NCBI RefSeq assembly: GCF_000719345.1
Contig: NZ_JOFX01000005.1
Span: 248,001 to 312,000 of the forward strand
DNA length: 64,000 nucleotides
Reading direction: 5' to 3'
DNA from: Streptomyces sp. NRRL F-2664
GTDB taxonomy: Bacteria > Actinomycetota > Actinomycetes > Streptomycetales > Streptomycetaceae
Of the stretch, positions 34,332-42,503 are shown piece after piece (the first letter of the stretch is position 1; each line of letters begins with the position of its first letter). The position numbers were made by a program, and so were the translations under genes. The notes under the pieces are model-generated. The model was not told the origin of the DNA and searched no databases. It saw only the letters and a list, made by a program, of their open reading frames with translations.

Positions 34332-35126
34332 ATGACCACCTCGACACCCACCGTCGGCGCCCTGCTGCGCACCTGGCGGCAGCGGCGCGGGATCAGCCAG
34401 CTGGAGCTGGCGGGCCGCGCCGACTCCTCCTCCCGGCACATCAGCTTCATCGAGACCGGGCGGTCCCGGCCGAGCGAAGAGATGGTGCTGAGGCTCGCCG
34501 ACCGCCTCGACGTCCCCGTGCGCGAGCGCAACGCCCTGCTGCTGGCGGCCGGTTACGCCCCGCACTACGCGCAGACCGCACTGGACGACCCGTCGATGGA
34601 GACCCTGCGCGAGGGCATCCAGCGCCTGCTGGCCGGGTACGAGCCCTACCCCGCGCTGGTGGTGGACGCCACCTACGACGTCGTCGCCGCCAACCGGGGC
34701 ATCCTGATGCTGTTGGACGGCCTGCCGGAGCACCTGCTGACGCCGCCGCTGAACGCCATGCGGATCACCCTGCACCCGGAGGGCCTGGCCCCGCGGATCC
34801 GCAACCTGCGGGAGTGGCGCGGGCACCTGTTGGCCCAGATGGAGCGCCAGATCGCACTGGCCCGCTCCGAGCCGCTGCGCGCCCTGTACGAGGAGGTCTC
34901 CTGCTATCCGGTGGCGCAACGCCCCGGCGACGGCGCACCGCGGGAGCCCGTGCCTCACCTCGCGCTCCCGCTGGTCATCGAGCACGACGGCCACCTGCTG
35001 TCCTTCGTGTCGTCCATCGCGACCTTCAACACGCCGATGGACGTGACCGTCGCCGAGCTGGCCATCGAGACGATGCTCCCGGCCGACCCGGCGACGGTGA
35101 AGTACCTTCGCTCACTCGGCGACTGA
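34332..35126 (+). CDS. XRE-family regulator with MmyB-like ligand-binding domain
   Basis: 264 aa. HTH at residues 8-66 (RRGISQLELAGRADSSSRHI, FIETGRSRPSEEMV), then an MmyB-type PAS-like domain (LVVDATYDVVAANRGILMLL; NAMRITLHPEGL). There is no ribosome site; TACCGT (34319-34324) ends 7 nt before the ATG, the signature of a leaderless mRNA. MmyB-type proteins are known to bind fatty acids or flavins in some Streptomyces. It follows the FAD oxidoreductase by 47 nt and overlaps the convergent next gene by 15 nt. Confidence 0.9.
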   Translation: MTTSTPTVGALLRTWRQRRGISQLELAGRADSSSRHISFIETGRSRPSEEMVLRLADRLDVPVRERNALLLAAGYAPHYAQTALDDPSMETLREGIQRLLAGYEPYPALVVDATYDVVAANRGILMLLDGLPEHLLTPPLNAMRITLHPEGLAPRIRNLREWRGHLLAQMERQIALARSEPLRALYEEVSCYPVAQRPGDGAPREPVPHLALPLVIEHDGHLLSFVSSIATFNTPMDVTVAELAIETMLPADPATVKYLRSLGD

Positions 35127-35528
35127 ACGCAGCGCGAGCTGCTGGAGCACGGCGAACCCGGCGACCGTGAGGGCCTGCACCGGGATCCACACGGCCCCCG
35201 TCGCGGTCGGCGACAACCACACGAGGAGGGCCAGCAGACTCAGGCCCGCCCAGGCGTAGTTGGTCTCCACCACGGCCTTCACGGCGAGCACCGGGGGCCG
35301 GTGGCGCGCGGCCAGCAGGCCGACGGCGGCCCCGTACAGGACCAGCAGCACGCCGAGGGCCAGGAGCAGCTCCTGCCCGACGCCGAGCAGCCGGCCCAGC
35401 GGCGCGGAGAGGGCGGCGTAGGCGAGGCCGTTGCCGGTGGTGACGACGGCGTCGAGGGCGAGGAATCGGCGCAGTGCGAGCAGCGGGACGGGGGTGCGGG
35501 CGAAACCGGCGAGCAGGGTCGCGGACAT
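35112..35528 (-). CDS. Four-helix integral membrane protein of unknown function
   Basis: 138 aa from ATG 35528 (GAGG about 11 nt upstream). Hydrophobic segments LLALRRFLALDAVVTTGNGL, LLALGVLLVLYGAAVGLL, YAWAGLSLLALLVWL and IPVQALTVAGFAVLQQL suggest four helices. It resembles small Streptomyces integral membrane proteins annotated as hypothetical. A strong hairpin (35571-35609) lies in its leader. The 3' end overlaps the XRE gene by 15 nt on the opposite strand. Confidence 0.8.
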   Translation of the reverse strand: MSATLLAGFARTPVPLLALRRFLALDAVVTTGNGLAYAALSAPLGRLLGVGQELLLALGVLLVLYGAAVGLLAARHRPPVLAVKAVVETNYAWAGLSLLALLVWLSPTATGAVWIPVQALTVAGFAVLQQLALRSVAE

Positions 35529-35570
35529 GGGGAGATCAGCCTCCGTCGAGGTCGAACGGCCAGGTGGGGA

Positions 35571-35609
35571 CCGGGTTGCGGAGCCGAGTGCGCGGCTTTC
35601 GCAACCCGG
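35571..35609 (-). other. Leader hairpin between divergent genes
   Basis: CCGGGTTGCG (35571-35580) pairs with CGCAACCCGG (35600-35609) and AGCCG pairs with CGGCT inside. It lies 43 nt upstream of the membrane-protein start on the minus strand and about 180 nt from the rightward regulator. Function unknown: a leader structure or a terminator in the divergent region. Confidence 0.5.
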
Positions 35610-35788
35610 TGCCGCCACTGTGCCGGGCACCCGAGGCGGGGGTCGATTACCTCCGGGGTCATGCCAACGGTTTTTGAGGTGGGCAGCAGGAAACATTGGG
35701 GTTCCCGTGGTTCGGCCGGGGGCGGCGGGCTAGGCTTCACGCAGCCCGTTCCACTCGAACGCCCTGTCGACAAATGGAGAATCAGCCG

Positions 35789-36814
35789 GTGCCAGCCGCC
35801 GCCCGACCCGATCTCGCCGCGATCTGGCGGCGCGTCGGGGCACTCGCGGAGCGGTGCGGCCAGGACCCGGCCGACGTGCTCGCGGTCGAGCGGCTGAGCC
35901 ACCTGTCCGGCGTCGAACCCCTGCGCATCCCCCGGGTGGTGGCGGGCACGGCCGCCGAGGTACCGCTGGAGCGGCGGGTGCACGAGCGGTTCCGGCTGCT
36001 GCGCGCCACCCGCCGCGACAAACACGGCCGGGAATGGCCGCTCGCCGCCATCGCGCACGACTTCGACGCCCCCGGTGCCTCCCTCGGCCCGCTCAACGCG
36101 GGCACCGGGCTCCCCCGGCTCGGCCACGCGGCCGGTGTGCAGCGGTTCTTCGGCGTCTACGCCGGCTTCCTGCTGGCCGATTGCAAGAGCGCGGTGGAAC
36201 GCGCCCTCGCCCTGTCCGTCACCACCGTCTCGGACGGGCGGGACGACCTGGAACACCTCTCCTACCTGACGGGCATCACGCCCCGAGCCATCCGGCAGAC
36301 CCTCGACGGCAGGCCGCCCCGGCTCCCGCTGAAGGAGCAGGTGCGCCAGCGGTTCGAACACCTGCGGCGCACCCGGCCGCGGGCGGACGGCCAGGCCCAC
36401 TCTCTGACGGCCATCGCCAGGTCCTTCGACGCGTCGGGGCAGTCCCTGACCCGTCTCGCCCAGGGCGAAGGCATGCCGAACCTGGCCGCGGCCGCCGGCA
36501 TCCAACGCTTCTACGGCGTCGACGGCGGCTTCCTGCTCGCCGAGGACGCCGAGGCGCTCGCCACGGCCCTGGCACTCATCGAGGGCGAACTGGAGTGCGT
36601 GCAACGGGACCGGGAGAACCCGATGCTGGCCGTGCTGCGCGCCCATGACGTACGGAGCATCGTCACGCGGGCCGGCCGGCTGTCGCCCCAGGGCTGGAAG
36701 TCCCTGGCCGACCACTTGGACGACCTCCTCGCACGGGAGGGGCAGCTCGGACCTCCGGGCACGAAGGGCGGGGAGCCGACCGAGGGCGCCGCCGCCGAGG
36801 GGGAGACACCATGA
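35789..36814 (+). CDS. Tandem-domain homologue of the cassette HTH regulator
   Basis: 341 aa. GTG at 35789 chosen because GGAGA lies about 8 nt upstream, the same layout as at 574; an ATG 15 nt earlier is less likely. The protein contains two copies of a roughly 115-residue unit (about 28-141 and 151-264), each with a helical lead, an HTH-like core (PLAAIAHDFDAPGASL; SLTAIARSFDASGQSL) and the signature QRFFGVYAGFLLA or QRFYGVDGGFLLA. The C-terminus (AVLRAHDVRSIVTRAGRLSP) matches that of the 574-1242 protein. No peptidase gene follows. Two DNA-binding modules in one chain could allow a monomer to bind like a dimer. Confidence 0.8.
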   Translation: MPAAARPDLAAIWRRVGALAERCGQDPADVLAVERLSHLSGVEPLRIPRVVAGTAAEVPLERRVHERFRLLRATRRDKHGREWPLAAIAHDFDAPGASLGPLNAGTGLPRLGHAAGVQRFFGVYAGFLLADCKSAVERALALSVTTVSDGRDDLEHLSYLTGITPRAIRQTLDGRPPRLPLKEQVRQRFEHLRRTRPRADGQAHSLTAIARSFDASGQSLTRLAQGEGMPNLAAAAGIQRFYGVDGGFLLAEDAEALATALALIEGELECVQRDRENPMLAVLRAHDVRSIVTRAGRLSPQGWKSLADHLDDLLAREGQLGPPGTKGGEPTEGAAAEGETP

Positions 36815-37023
36815 GGACCACACGGGCCCTGCGCGAGCCGGCCTCCGAACCGCCGGCGCGCGCCCGCCCGAGGCCGCCGTCCGATGCCGGACGCGGGACC
36901 GGGGCCGCGCCCCGGCCGGCTCCCGCGCCCCTGCCCTCCTGCGCCCCGGGAGCAGCAGTTCCCCGGGGCGACCGCACGTACCACCTCCTCACTCGGCTGG
37001 GGAAGCCCGGTGCCACGCCGTGA
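36811..37023 (+). CDS. Possible small Pro/Arg-rich protein (doubtful)
   Basis: 70 codons; the ATG overlaps the preceding stop in the ATGA form expected of coupled genes. The product is Pro/Ala/Arg-rich with a more ordered end (RTYHLLTRLGKPG). Low complexity in a GC-rich gap makes chance likely. The 37024-37093 stretch before the next gene shows nothing else. Confidence 0.25.
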   Translation: MRTTRALREPASEPPARARPRPPSDAGRGTGAAPRPAPAPLPSCAPGAAVPRGDRTYHLLTRLGKPGATP

Positions 37024-37093
37024 CCCGTACGAGCCGGTCGCCGCATCCTCACGCCGATGCCCCCAGCACGGCCCCGACAGAGAGCACGCCACG

Positions 37094-38608
37094 ATGAACC
37101 AGTCCTCCCCGCCCCGCCACGCCGTCGTCATAGGCGGCAGTCTGGCCGGTCTCCTGGCGGCCGCTGTCCTCGCCGAGCACGCCACGGTCACCGTCATCGA
37201 CGCCGACCCCCTGTCCGAGGGGCCGGCCCCGCGCCGCGGCCTCCCGCAGGCCCGGCACACCCACCTGCTGTGGTCGGGCGGCGCCCGGGCCATCGAGCGG
37301 ATCCTGCCCGGCATCACCGAGGACTGGACCAAGGCCGGCGCCATCCGCCGCAGCCTGCCCACCGACCTGGTCACCAAGACCGCACAGGGCTGGATCCCGC
37401 GCTGCGGGGAGAAGCAGTTCAACATCTCCTGCAGCCGCGACCTGCTGGACTCGGTCGTCCGCGCCCGCGTCACCGCCCTCCCCGGGGTCTCGACCCTCCG
37501 GCGCAGCCGCGTCCGCGGCCTGGAGGGCACGGCGGGCCGGGTCACCGGCGTCCGGGTCGACACCCCCGAGGAGCAGGACCGGCTGGTCACGGCCGATCTC
37601 GTGGTCGACGCCAGCGGCCGCGGATCGCGCGCCCGGACGTGGCTGCAGGCGCTCGGCGTGAACGGCATCCGGCAGGCCCAGGTCGACTCCGGCCTGGTCT
37701 ACGCCACCCGGATCTTCGAGGCGCCGGCCGGCGCGCACGAGATGGGCTTCCCCATCGTCAACGTGCAGTCCGACCCCCGGGTGCCGGTGCCCGGGCAGAC
37801 GGCCACGATCGTGCCCATCGAGAACGGCCAGTGGCAGGCGACCCTGTCCGGCACCCGCGGCGGCCAGCCGACCGGAGACCCGGAGGCGTTCATCCCGTTC
37901 GCCAAGTCCGTCCGGGACCCGATCGTGGGCGAGCTCCTGGAGCACCGCAAGCCCCTCACCGACGTCGCCGTCACCCAGGGCACCGCCAACCGCCGGGTCT
38001 ACTTCGAGAAGGCCGAGCTGCCCGACGGCTTCTTCGCCGTCGGCGACTCGGTCGCCACCTTCAACCCGCTGTACGGGCAGGGCATGACCGTGGCCGCCCA
38101 GGGCCTGCTGGCCGTGCGCGACCTGCTGCGGGCCAAGGGCCTCGCCCATCCGGGGATCGGCCGCGAGGCGCAGCGCGCCATAGCGCCCCAGGTCGCCACC
38201 GCCTGGGAGCTCGCCACCTCGCAGGACATCCTGTACCCGGGCGCCACCGGGATGAAGCCGCGCGCCGGCACCGGCCTGCTCAACGGCTACGTGAACCGGC
38301 TGATGACGGGGGCCACCACCGACGAGGCGCTCACCGCGGCCCTGTTCAACGTCCTCACCATGAGCATCGAGCCCACCCACTGGCTGCGCCCGTCGGTGGT
38401 CTGGCACGTGGCGCGCGCCTCCGACCGGGGCGCGCTGAAGGCCCCGCCGCTCACGGCCGCGGAGCGGGCCGTCGCCGGACTCGACCCGGCGCCGGGGACG
38501 AGAACCGGCGCAGGCACCGGCACCCCCGCCGGCCCGGCCGGCGGTGCACCCGGCGGTGAGGCCCGCGGTCCGGTCGGCCCGGCCGACCCCGTCGGGCAGG
38601 CCCGGTGA
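37094..38608 (+). CDS. FAD-dependent monooxygenase/oxidoreductase
   Basis: 504 aa. FAD Rossmann motif [20 protein letters not shown] with the distal acidic VIDAD; second flavin motif GFFAVGDSVATFNPLYGQGM near 315-335, as in aromatic hydroxylases and tryptophan halogenase relatives; no halogenase WxWxIP motif. The final 40 residues are Gly/Pro/Ala-rich and probably disordered. Similar proteins in Streptomyces are annotated 2-polyprenyl-6-methoxyphenol hydroxylase-like. Substrate unknown; no flavin reductase nearby. Confidence 0.87.
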   Translation: MNQSSPPRHAVVIGGSLAGLLAAAVLAEHATVTVIDADPLSEGPAPRRGLPQARHTHLLWSGGARAIERILPGITEDWTKAGAIRRSLPTDLVTKTAQGWIPRCGEKQFNISCSRDLLDSVVRARVTALPGVSTLRRSRVRGLEGTAGRVTGVRVDTPEEQDRLVTADLVVDASGRGSRARTWLQALGVNGIRQAQVDSGLVYATRIFEAPAGAHEMGFPIVNVQSDPRVPVPGQTATIVPIENGQWQATLSGTRGGQPTGDPEAFIPFAKSVRDPIVGELLEHRKPLTDVAVTQGTANRRVYFEKAELPDGFFAVGDSVATFNPLYGQGMTVAAQGLLAVRDLLRAKGLAHPGIGREAQRAIAPQVATAWELATSQDILYPGATGMKPRAGTGLLNGYVNRLMTGATTDEALTAALFNVLTMSIEPTHWLRPSVVWHVARASDRGALKAPPLTAAERAVAGLDPAPGTRTGAGTGTPAGPAGGAPGGEARGPVGPADPVGQAR

Positions 38609-38629
38609 GCCGCGCGGCACCGCGGCCGG

Positions 38630-38658
38630 GGGACCGTCCGCGGCTGTCCGCGGGTCCC
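38630..38658 (+). terminator. GC-rich hairpin after the FAD monooxygenase
   Basis: GGGACC...GGGTCCC with an inner CCGCGG/CCGCGG pairing around CTGT. The remaining gap to folD (38659-38818) shows GC-rich sequence and no gene. Confidence 0.5.
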
Positions 38659-38818
38659 GCCGGCTGACCGCGGCCGTCCTCGGCCCGGCGGCCGCCGCGG
38701 CGGTCCGTGGCCGTCGACCCGCGGGGGAAGGCCTCGGGGAGGTCGGCACACGCGAACGCCCCGGCCCGGGTCCGGGGCGTCGCGCCGTGGTGGCGCGCCG
38801 GTCGGCGAGCGGGGCGGG

Positions 38819-39709
38819 TCAGAGGTCCGCGAGGTCCAGCCCGGCCTGCGCGGCCGCCGCCTGCACCGTCTGCTCCAGCAGGACGGCGATCGTCATGGGG
38901 CCGACCCCGCCCGGAACCGGCGTGATGAGGGAGGCCCGGGCCGCCGCCGACTCGAAGTGGACGTCGCCGACATTGCCCTCGTTGTATCCGGCGTCCAGGA
39001 CCACCGCGCCGGGCTTGATGTCCTCGCCCCGGATGAATTCGGCCTTGCCGACGGCGGCGACCAGCACGTCCGCCTGGCGCACGATCGAGGAGAGGTCCCG
39101 GGTGCGGGAGTGGCAGTAGGTGACGGTGGCGTTCTGCTCCAGCAGCAGCATTCCGGCCGGCTTGCCCAGGATGGCGCTGCGGCCGACGACCACGGCGTGC
39201 TTGCCGGTCAGGTCCACATCGTACTCGGCGAGCAGGCGCATGATGCCGCCCGGCGTGCAGGAGACGAAGCCCGGCAGGCCGAAGCCCATGGCCGCGAAGG
39301 AGTGCATGGTGACGCCGTCGACGTCCTTGCCGGGGGCGATGGCCTCGAAGGCGGCGCGCTCGTCGATGTGGTGCGGTACGGGGTGCTGGAGCAGGATGCC
39401 GCTGATCCCGGGGTCCTCGGAGAGCGCCGTGATCGTCGCGACCAGTTCCTCGGTGGTGGTCGAGGCCGGCAGCTCCACGTGCCGGGAGGTGATCCCGGCC
39501 TTCGCGCAGCGGTTCTGCTTCATGCGGACGTAGGTGACGGAGGCGGGGTCCTCGCCGACCAGCACGGTCGCCAGACAGGGCGCGGTACCGGTGCGCTCGG
39601 TGATCCTCGCCGCGCGGGCGGCGGTCTGCTCCGAGATGCGGCGGGCGAGGGCGGTGCCGTCCATCAGGCGGGCGGTACCGGCGGCGGGAGCAGTCTGGGC
39701 AGTCGTCAC
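38819..39709 (-). CDS. folD: Bifunctional methylenetetrahydrofolate dehydrogenase/cyclohydrolase
   Basis: 296 aa. Interconverts 5,10-methylene-, methenyl- and 10-formyl-tetrahydrofolate with NADP+. Catalytic Tyr60 and Lys64 lie in SVTYVRMKQN; other blocks are GILLQHPVPHHI, KDVDGVT, the cofactor motif VVVGRSAILGKPAGMLL and PVPGGVGPMT. GTG start after AGGAG (5-6 nt). The leader carries a ZTP (pfl) riboswitch, so expression should rise when ZTP/ZMP accumulates, that is when 10-formyl-THF is short. An IclR-independent, self-contained folate unit. Confidence 0.96.
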   Translation of the reverse strand: MTTAQTAPAAGTARLMDGTALARRISEQTAARAARITERTGTAPCLATVLVGEDPASVTYVRMKQNRCAKAGITSRHVELPASTTTEELVATITALSEDPGISGILLQHPVPHHIDERAAFEAIAPGKDVDGVTMHSFAAMGFGLPGFVSCTPGGIMRLLAEYDVDLTGKHAVVVGRSAILGKPAGMLLLEQNATVTYCHSRTRDLSSIVRQADVLVAAVGKAEFIRGEDIKPGAVVLDAGYNEGNVGDVHFESAAARASLITPVPGGVGPMTIAVLLEQTVQAAAAQAGLDLADL

Positions 39710-39749
39710 GGGGTCTCCTGAACGTCGCTGCGGATCGCGGTCGCGGTTC

Positions 39750-39848
39750 GCGGTTCGCCCAGGCGCGCGGCAGTCGGCGTGCGGGAGGTCCCGGCACGCC
39801 GGGCCGCTCCCCGGTGGTCATCCACCCGAACGCCAGTCACGGCCCGCC
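39750..39848 (-). ncRNA. ZTP (pfl) riboswitch upstream of folD
   Basis: On the minus strand the leader reads GGGCCGTGACTGGCG, then GTGGATGACCACCGGGGAGC and GGCCC, then after a GGCGTGC/GCACGCC hairpin CGCCTGGGC. These are the conserved segments of the pfl motif: P1 (39841-39845 with 39801-39805), the GUGACUGGCG and ACCACCGGGGAGC joining regions and the 3' CGCCUGGGC pseudoknot partner. The aptamer ends about 40 nt before the folD GTG. No clear terminator follows, so control may be at translation. Confidence 0.92.
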
Positions 39849-39907
39849 GACCACTGTAGTCGACCAAACCGGTGGTCGCCCGGCGCCCGACCTGCGACGA
39901 TCAGTAC

Positions 39908-40669
39908 ATGACGCGTACTTTCGACCATCTTGTCGCCGAGGCCGAGTCGGTCTCCGTGGACGGCTGGGACTTCTCCTGGCTCGACGGCCGCGCCACCGAG
40001 CAGCGTCCCTCCTGGGGCTACCAGCGCCTGATGGCCGAGCGCCTGGCGCAAGTCGGGTCGGCCCTGGACATCCAGACCGGCGGCGGGGAGGTCCTCGCCG
40101 GATCCGGCCCCCTCCCCCGCCTGATGGCGGCCACGGAATCCTGGCCGCCCAACATCGAGCGGGCGACCAGACTGCTGCACCCGCTGGGCGCGGTGGTGGT
40201 CGCGGATGCCGACGAACCGCCCCTGCCCTTCGGCGACGAGGCCTTCGAGCTCGTGACCAGCCGGCACCCGGTGACCATCTGGTGGGACGAGATCGCCCGC
40301 GTGCTCGCCCCGGGCGGCACGTACCTCTCGCAGCAGGTCGGCCCGGCGAGCGTCTTCGAACTCGTCGAGTACTTCCTCGGGCCGCAGCCCGAGGACGTCC
40401 GGCGCAGCCGGCACCCCGACGACGCGGTCGCGGACGCCACGCAAGCGGGTCTGGAGGTGGTCGACCTGCGCTCCGAGCGGCTGCGCACCGAGTTCCACGA
40501 CATCGGAGCCGTGATCTACTTCCTGCGGAAGGTGATCTGGATGGTGCCCGGCTTCACGGTCGGGCAGTACCGGGACCGCCTGCGCGAGCTGCACGAACGG
40601 ATCGAGCGCGAGGGCCCGTTCGTCGCGCACACCGCCCGCTTCCTGATCGAAGCCCGCAAGAAGGCCTGA
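39908..40669 (+). CDS. SAM-dependent methyltransferase
   Basis: 253 aa. Motif I is degenerate (ALDIQTGGGEVLAG), motif II-like VVVADADEPPLPFGDEAFEL and LAPGGTYLSQQVGP follow. The pattern matches class I UbiE-like enzymes with variant SAM loops. There is no ribosome site; GACGAT ends 6 nt before the ATG, hinting at a leaderless message. Divergent from folD. Substrate unknown. Confidence 0.85.
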   Translation: MTRTFDHLVAEAESVSVDGWDFSWLDGRATEQRPSWGYQRLMAERLAQVGSALDIQTGGGEVLAGSGPLPRLMAATESWPPNIERATRLLHPLGAVVVADADEPPLPFGDEAFELVTSRHPVTIWWDEIARVLAPGGTYLSQQVGPASVFELVEYFLGPQPEDVRRSRHPDDAVADATQAGLEVVDLRSERLRTEFHDIGAVIYFLRKVIWMVPGFTVGQYRDRLRELHERIEREGPFVAHTARFLIEARKKA

Positions 40670-40797
40670 CGCGCGGGGGCGGACGGATCCACGCCGGATC
40701 CGGTTGCCCGGTCGCAGCGTGGCGCAGGTCACTCAATTCAGCGCGTAACGAATCTACTCGGGCATGCGATGAACCGACAGGTGTCCTCGCGCGGCCC

Positions 40798-40824
40798 GGA
40801 ATACAGACCCTCCTCGGGTCTGTT
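40798..40824 (+). promoter_or_regulatory. Candidate sigma-R promoter of the hrdB-like gene
   Basis: GGAAT (40798-40802) and GTT (40822-40824) are separated by 19 nt, close to the sigma-R consensus GGAAT-N18-GTT known for the second hrdB promoter of S. coelicolor. The spacer also forms a hairpin ACAGACCC/GGGTCTGT (40803-40823), so a terminator for the upstream methyltransferase gene is an alternative reading. Confidence 0.6.
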
Positions 40825-40885
40825 TCCCGAGTTCGCGCGATGATGTCCCGCCGACCCCCTATCTGCTCGCAACGAGAGGCTCCTT

Positions 40886-42399
40886 GTGTCGCTCAGCCCG
40901 TCCCGTACGTTCCCTCCGGAGATCGCCGAATCCGAGGCCCTCGTCGCGCTCGTCGAGCGCGGCCGCGAGCAGGGTCACATCAACGGTGACGACGTGCGCC
41001 AGGCCTTCGAGGCCGGCCGCATCCCGGTGGACCAGTGGAAGCGGGTCCTGCGCAGCCTGAACCAGGTCCTCGACGAGGAGGGTGTCGCCCTTCACGTCAG
41101 CGCGGCCCCCGCCACCAAGGCCGCCGCCAAGAAGCCCCGCAAGGCTGCCGCCGCCCCCGCCCGTACCGTGGCCAAGAAGGCCGCCGCCGCGCCCCGCCCC
41201 ATCGGTGCCCGCAAGACCGCCGCCCCGGCCGCGGCCACCGCGGTCACGTCCACGGCCTCGGCGATATCCGCTCCGTCGGCCGCCGCGGCTGCGGAGGCGG
41301 CGGTGCCGGCCGAGACCGCCGCCGAGCCGAAGAAGCGCACGGTCAAGAAGACCGCAGCCAAGAAGACCGCCGTGAAGAAGACCGCGGCGGCGAAGAAGAC
41401 CAGCGCCAAGGACGCCGACGAGGGCGAGACCCCGGCCGTCGAGGGCGAGGACTGGGCGGCCGAGGACCTCGTCGACGAGGCCGAGGAGGAGGCCCCCAAG
41501 GCCGGCGCGCAGGGCTTCGTGCTCTCCGACGAGGACGAGGACGACGCCCCGGCGCAGACGGTCATGGTGGCCGGTGCCACTGCGGACCCGGTCAAGGACT
41601 ACCTCAAGCTCATCGGCAAGGTGCCTCTCCTCAACGCCGAGCAGGAGGTCGAGCTCGCCAAGCGCATCGAGGCCGGCCTCTTCTCCGAGTACAAGCTCGA
41701 AGAGGAGGAGGACCACAAGCCCGCCTTCAAGCGTGAGCTGGAGATCCTCGTCGAGGACGGCCGCCGCGCCAAGAACCACCTGCTGGAGGCCAACCTCCGC
41801 CTCGTGGTCTCCCTCGCCAAGCGCTACACCGGCCGCGGCATGCTCTTCCTGCCACGTGGTGGATCCGGCAGGCGATCACGCGCGCCATGGCCGACCAGTC
41901 GCGCACCATCCGCATCCCCGTCCACATGGTCGAGATCATCAACAAGCTCGCCCGTGTGCAGCGCCAGATGCTCCAGGACCTGGGCCGCGAGCCCACGCCG
42001 GAGGAGCTGGGCAAGGAACTCGACATGACCCCCGAGAAGGTCATCGAGGTCCAGAAGTACGGCCGCGAGCCGATCTCGCTGCACACTCCGCTGGGTGAGG
42101 AGGGCGACAGCGAGTTCGGTGACCTCATCGAGGACTCCGAGGCGGTCGTCCCGGCCGACGCCGTCAGCTTCACCTTCCTCCAGGAGCAGCTCCAGTCCAT
42201 CCTGGGCACCCTCTCGGAGCGCGAGGCGGGCGTGGTCTCCATGCGCTACGGCCTCAACGACGGCCAGCCCAAGACCCTCGACGAGATCGGCCGCGTGTAC
42301 GGGGTGACCCGCGAGCGCATCCGCCAGATCGAGTCGAAGACCATGTCGAAGCTGCGCCACCCGTCACGTTCGCAGGTCCTGCGCGACTACCTCGACTGA
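40886..42399 (+). pseudogene. hrdB: Principal (HrdB-type) sigma factor gene with an internal deletion and frameshift
   Basis: GTG start after GAGAGG. Frame 1 encodes region 1.1, the Lys/Ala-rich and acidic linker, [14 protein letters not shown] and region 1.2/2.1 up to [10 protein letters not shown] (codon ending 41851). There the sequence jumps to ACG TGG TGG ATC CGG CAG, which in HrdB encodes TWWIRQ, in another frame; regions 2.4-4.2 then continue intact ([17 protein letters not shown] to SQVLRDYLD). By comparison with remembered HrdB, about 85 nt (DLIQEGNLGLIRAVEKF through FSTY plus one base) are missing, removing the core-binding and part of the -10 recognition region. As written the protein ends out of frame. 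hrdB is essential, so this is either a sequencing/assembly deletion or a decayed paralogue; the sigma-R-like promoter favours the true hrdB locus. Confidence 0.85.
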
Positions 42400-42415
42400 G
42401 CCGACCCCGTCCGCA

Positions 42416-42451
42416 ACGCCCCCGCCCCGCGATCCCGCGGGCCGGGGGCGT
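42416..42451. terminator. Bidirectional hairpin terminator
   Basis: Outer stem ACGCCCCC/GGGGGCGT and inner CCCGCG/CGCGGG, between the convergent hrdB-like and VWA-peptidase genes. Confidence 0.8.
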
Positions 42452-42503
42452 CGTGCGTGGTTCTTCCTCGCCCTGCAGCGGCTGCCGGCGGGCGTGATGG
42501 CGG

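Noticed and set aside
36811..37023. A coupled small protein gene after the tandem-HTH regulator
   Set aside because: The ATGA overlap is attractive, but composition is Pro/Ala/Arg-rich and no conservation can be shown; kept only as a low-confidence feature.
37094..38608. Tryptophan halogenase
   Set aside because: The flavin motifs fit, but the halogenase WxWxIP motif and the catalytic Lys context are absent.
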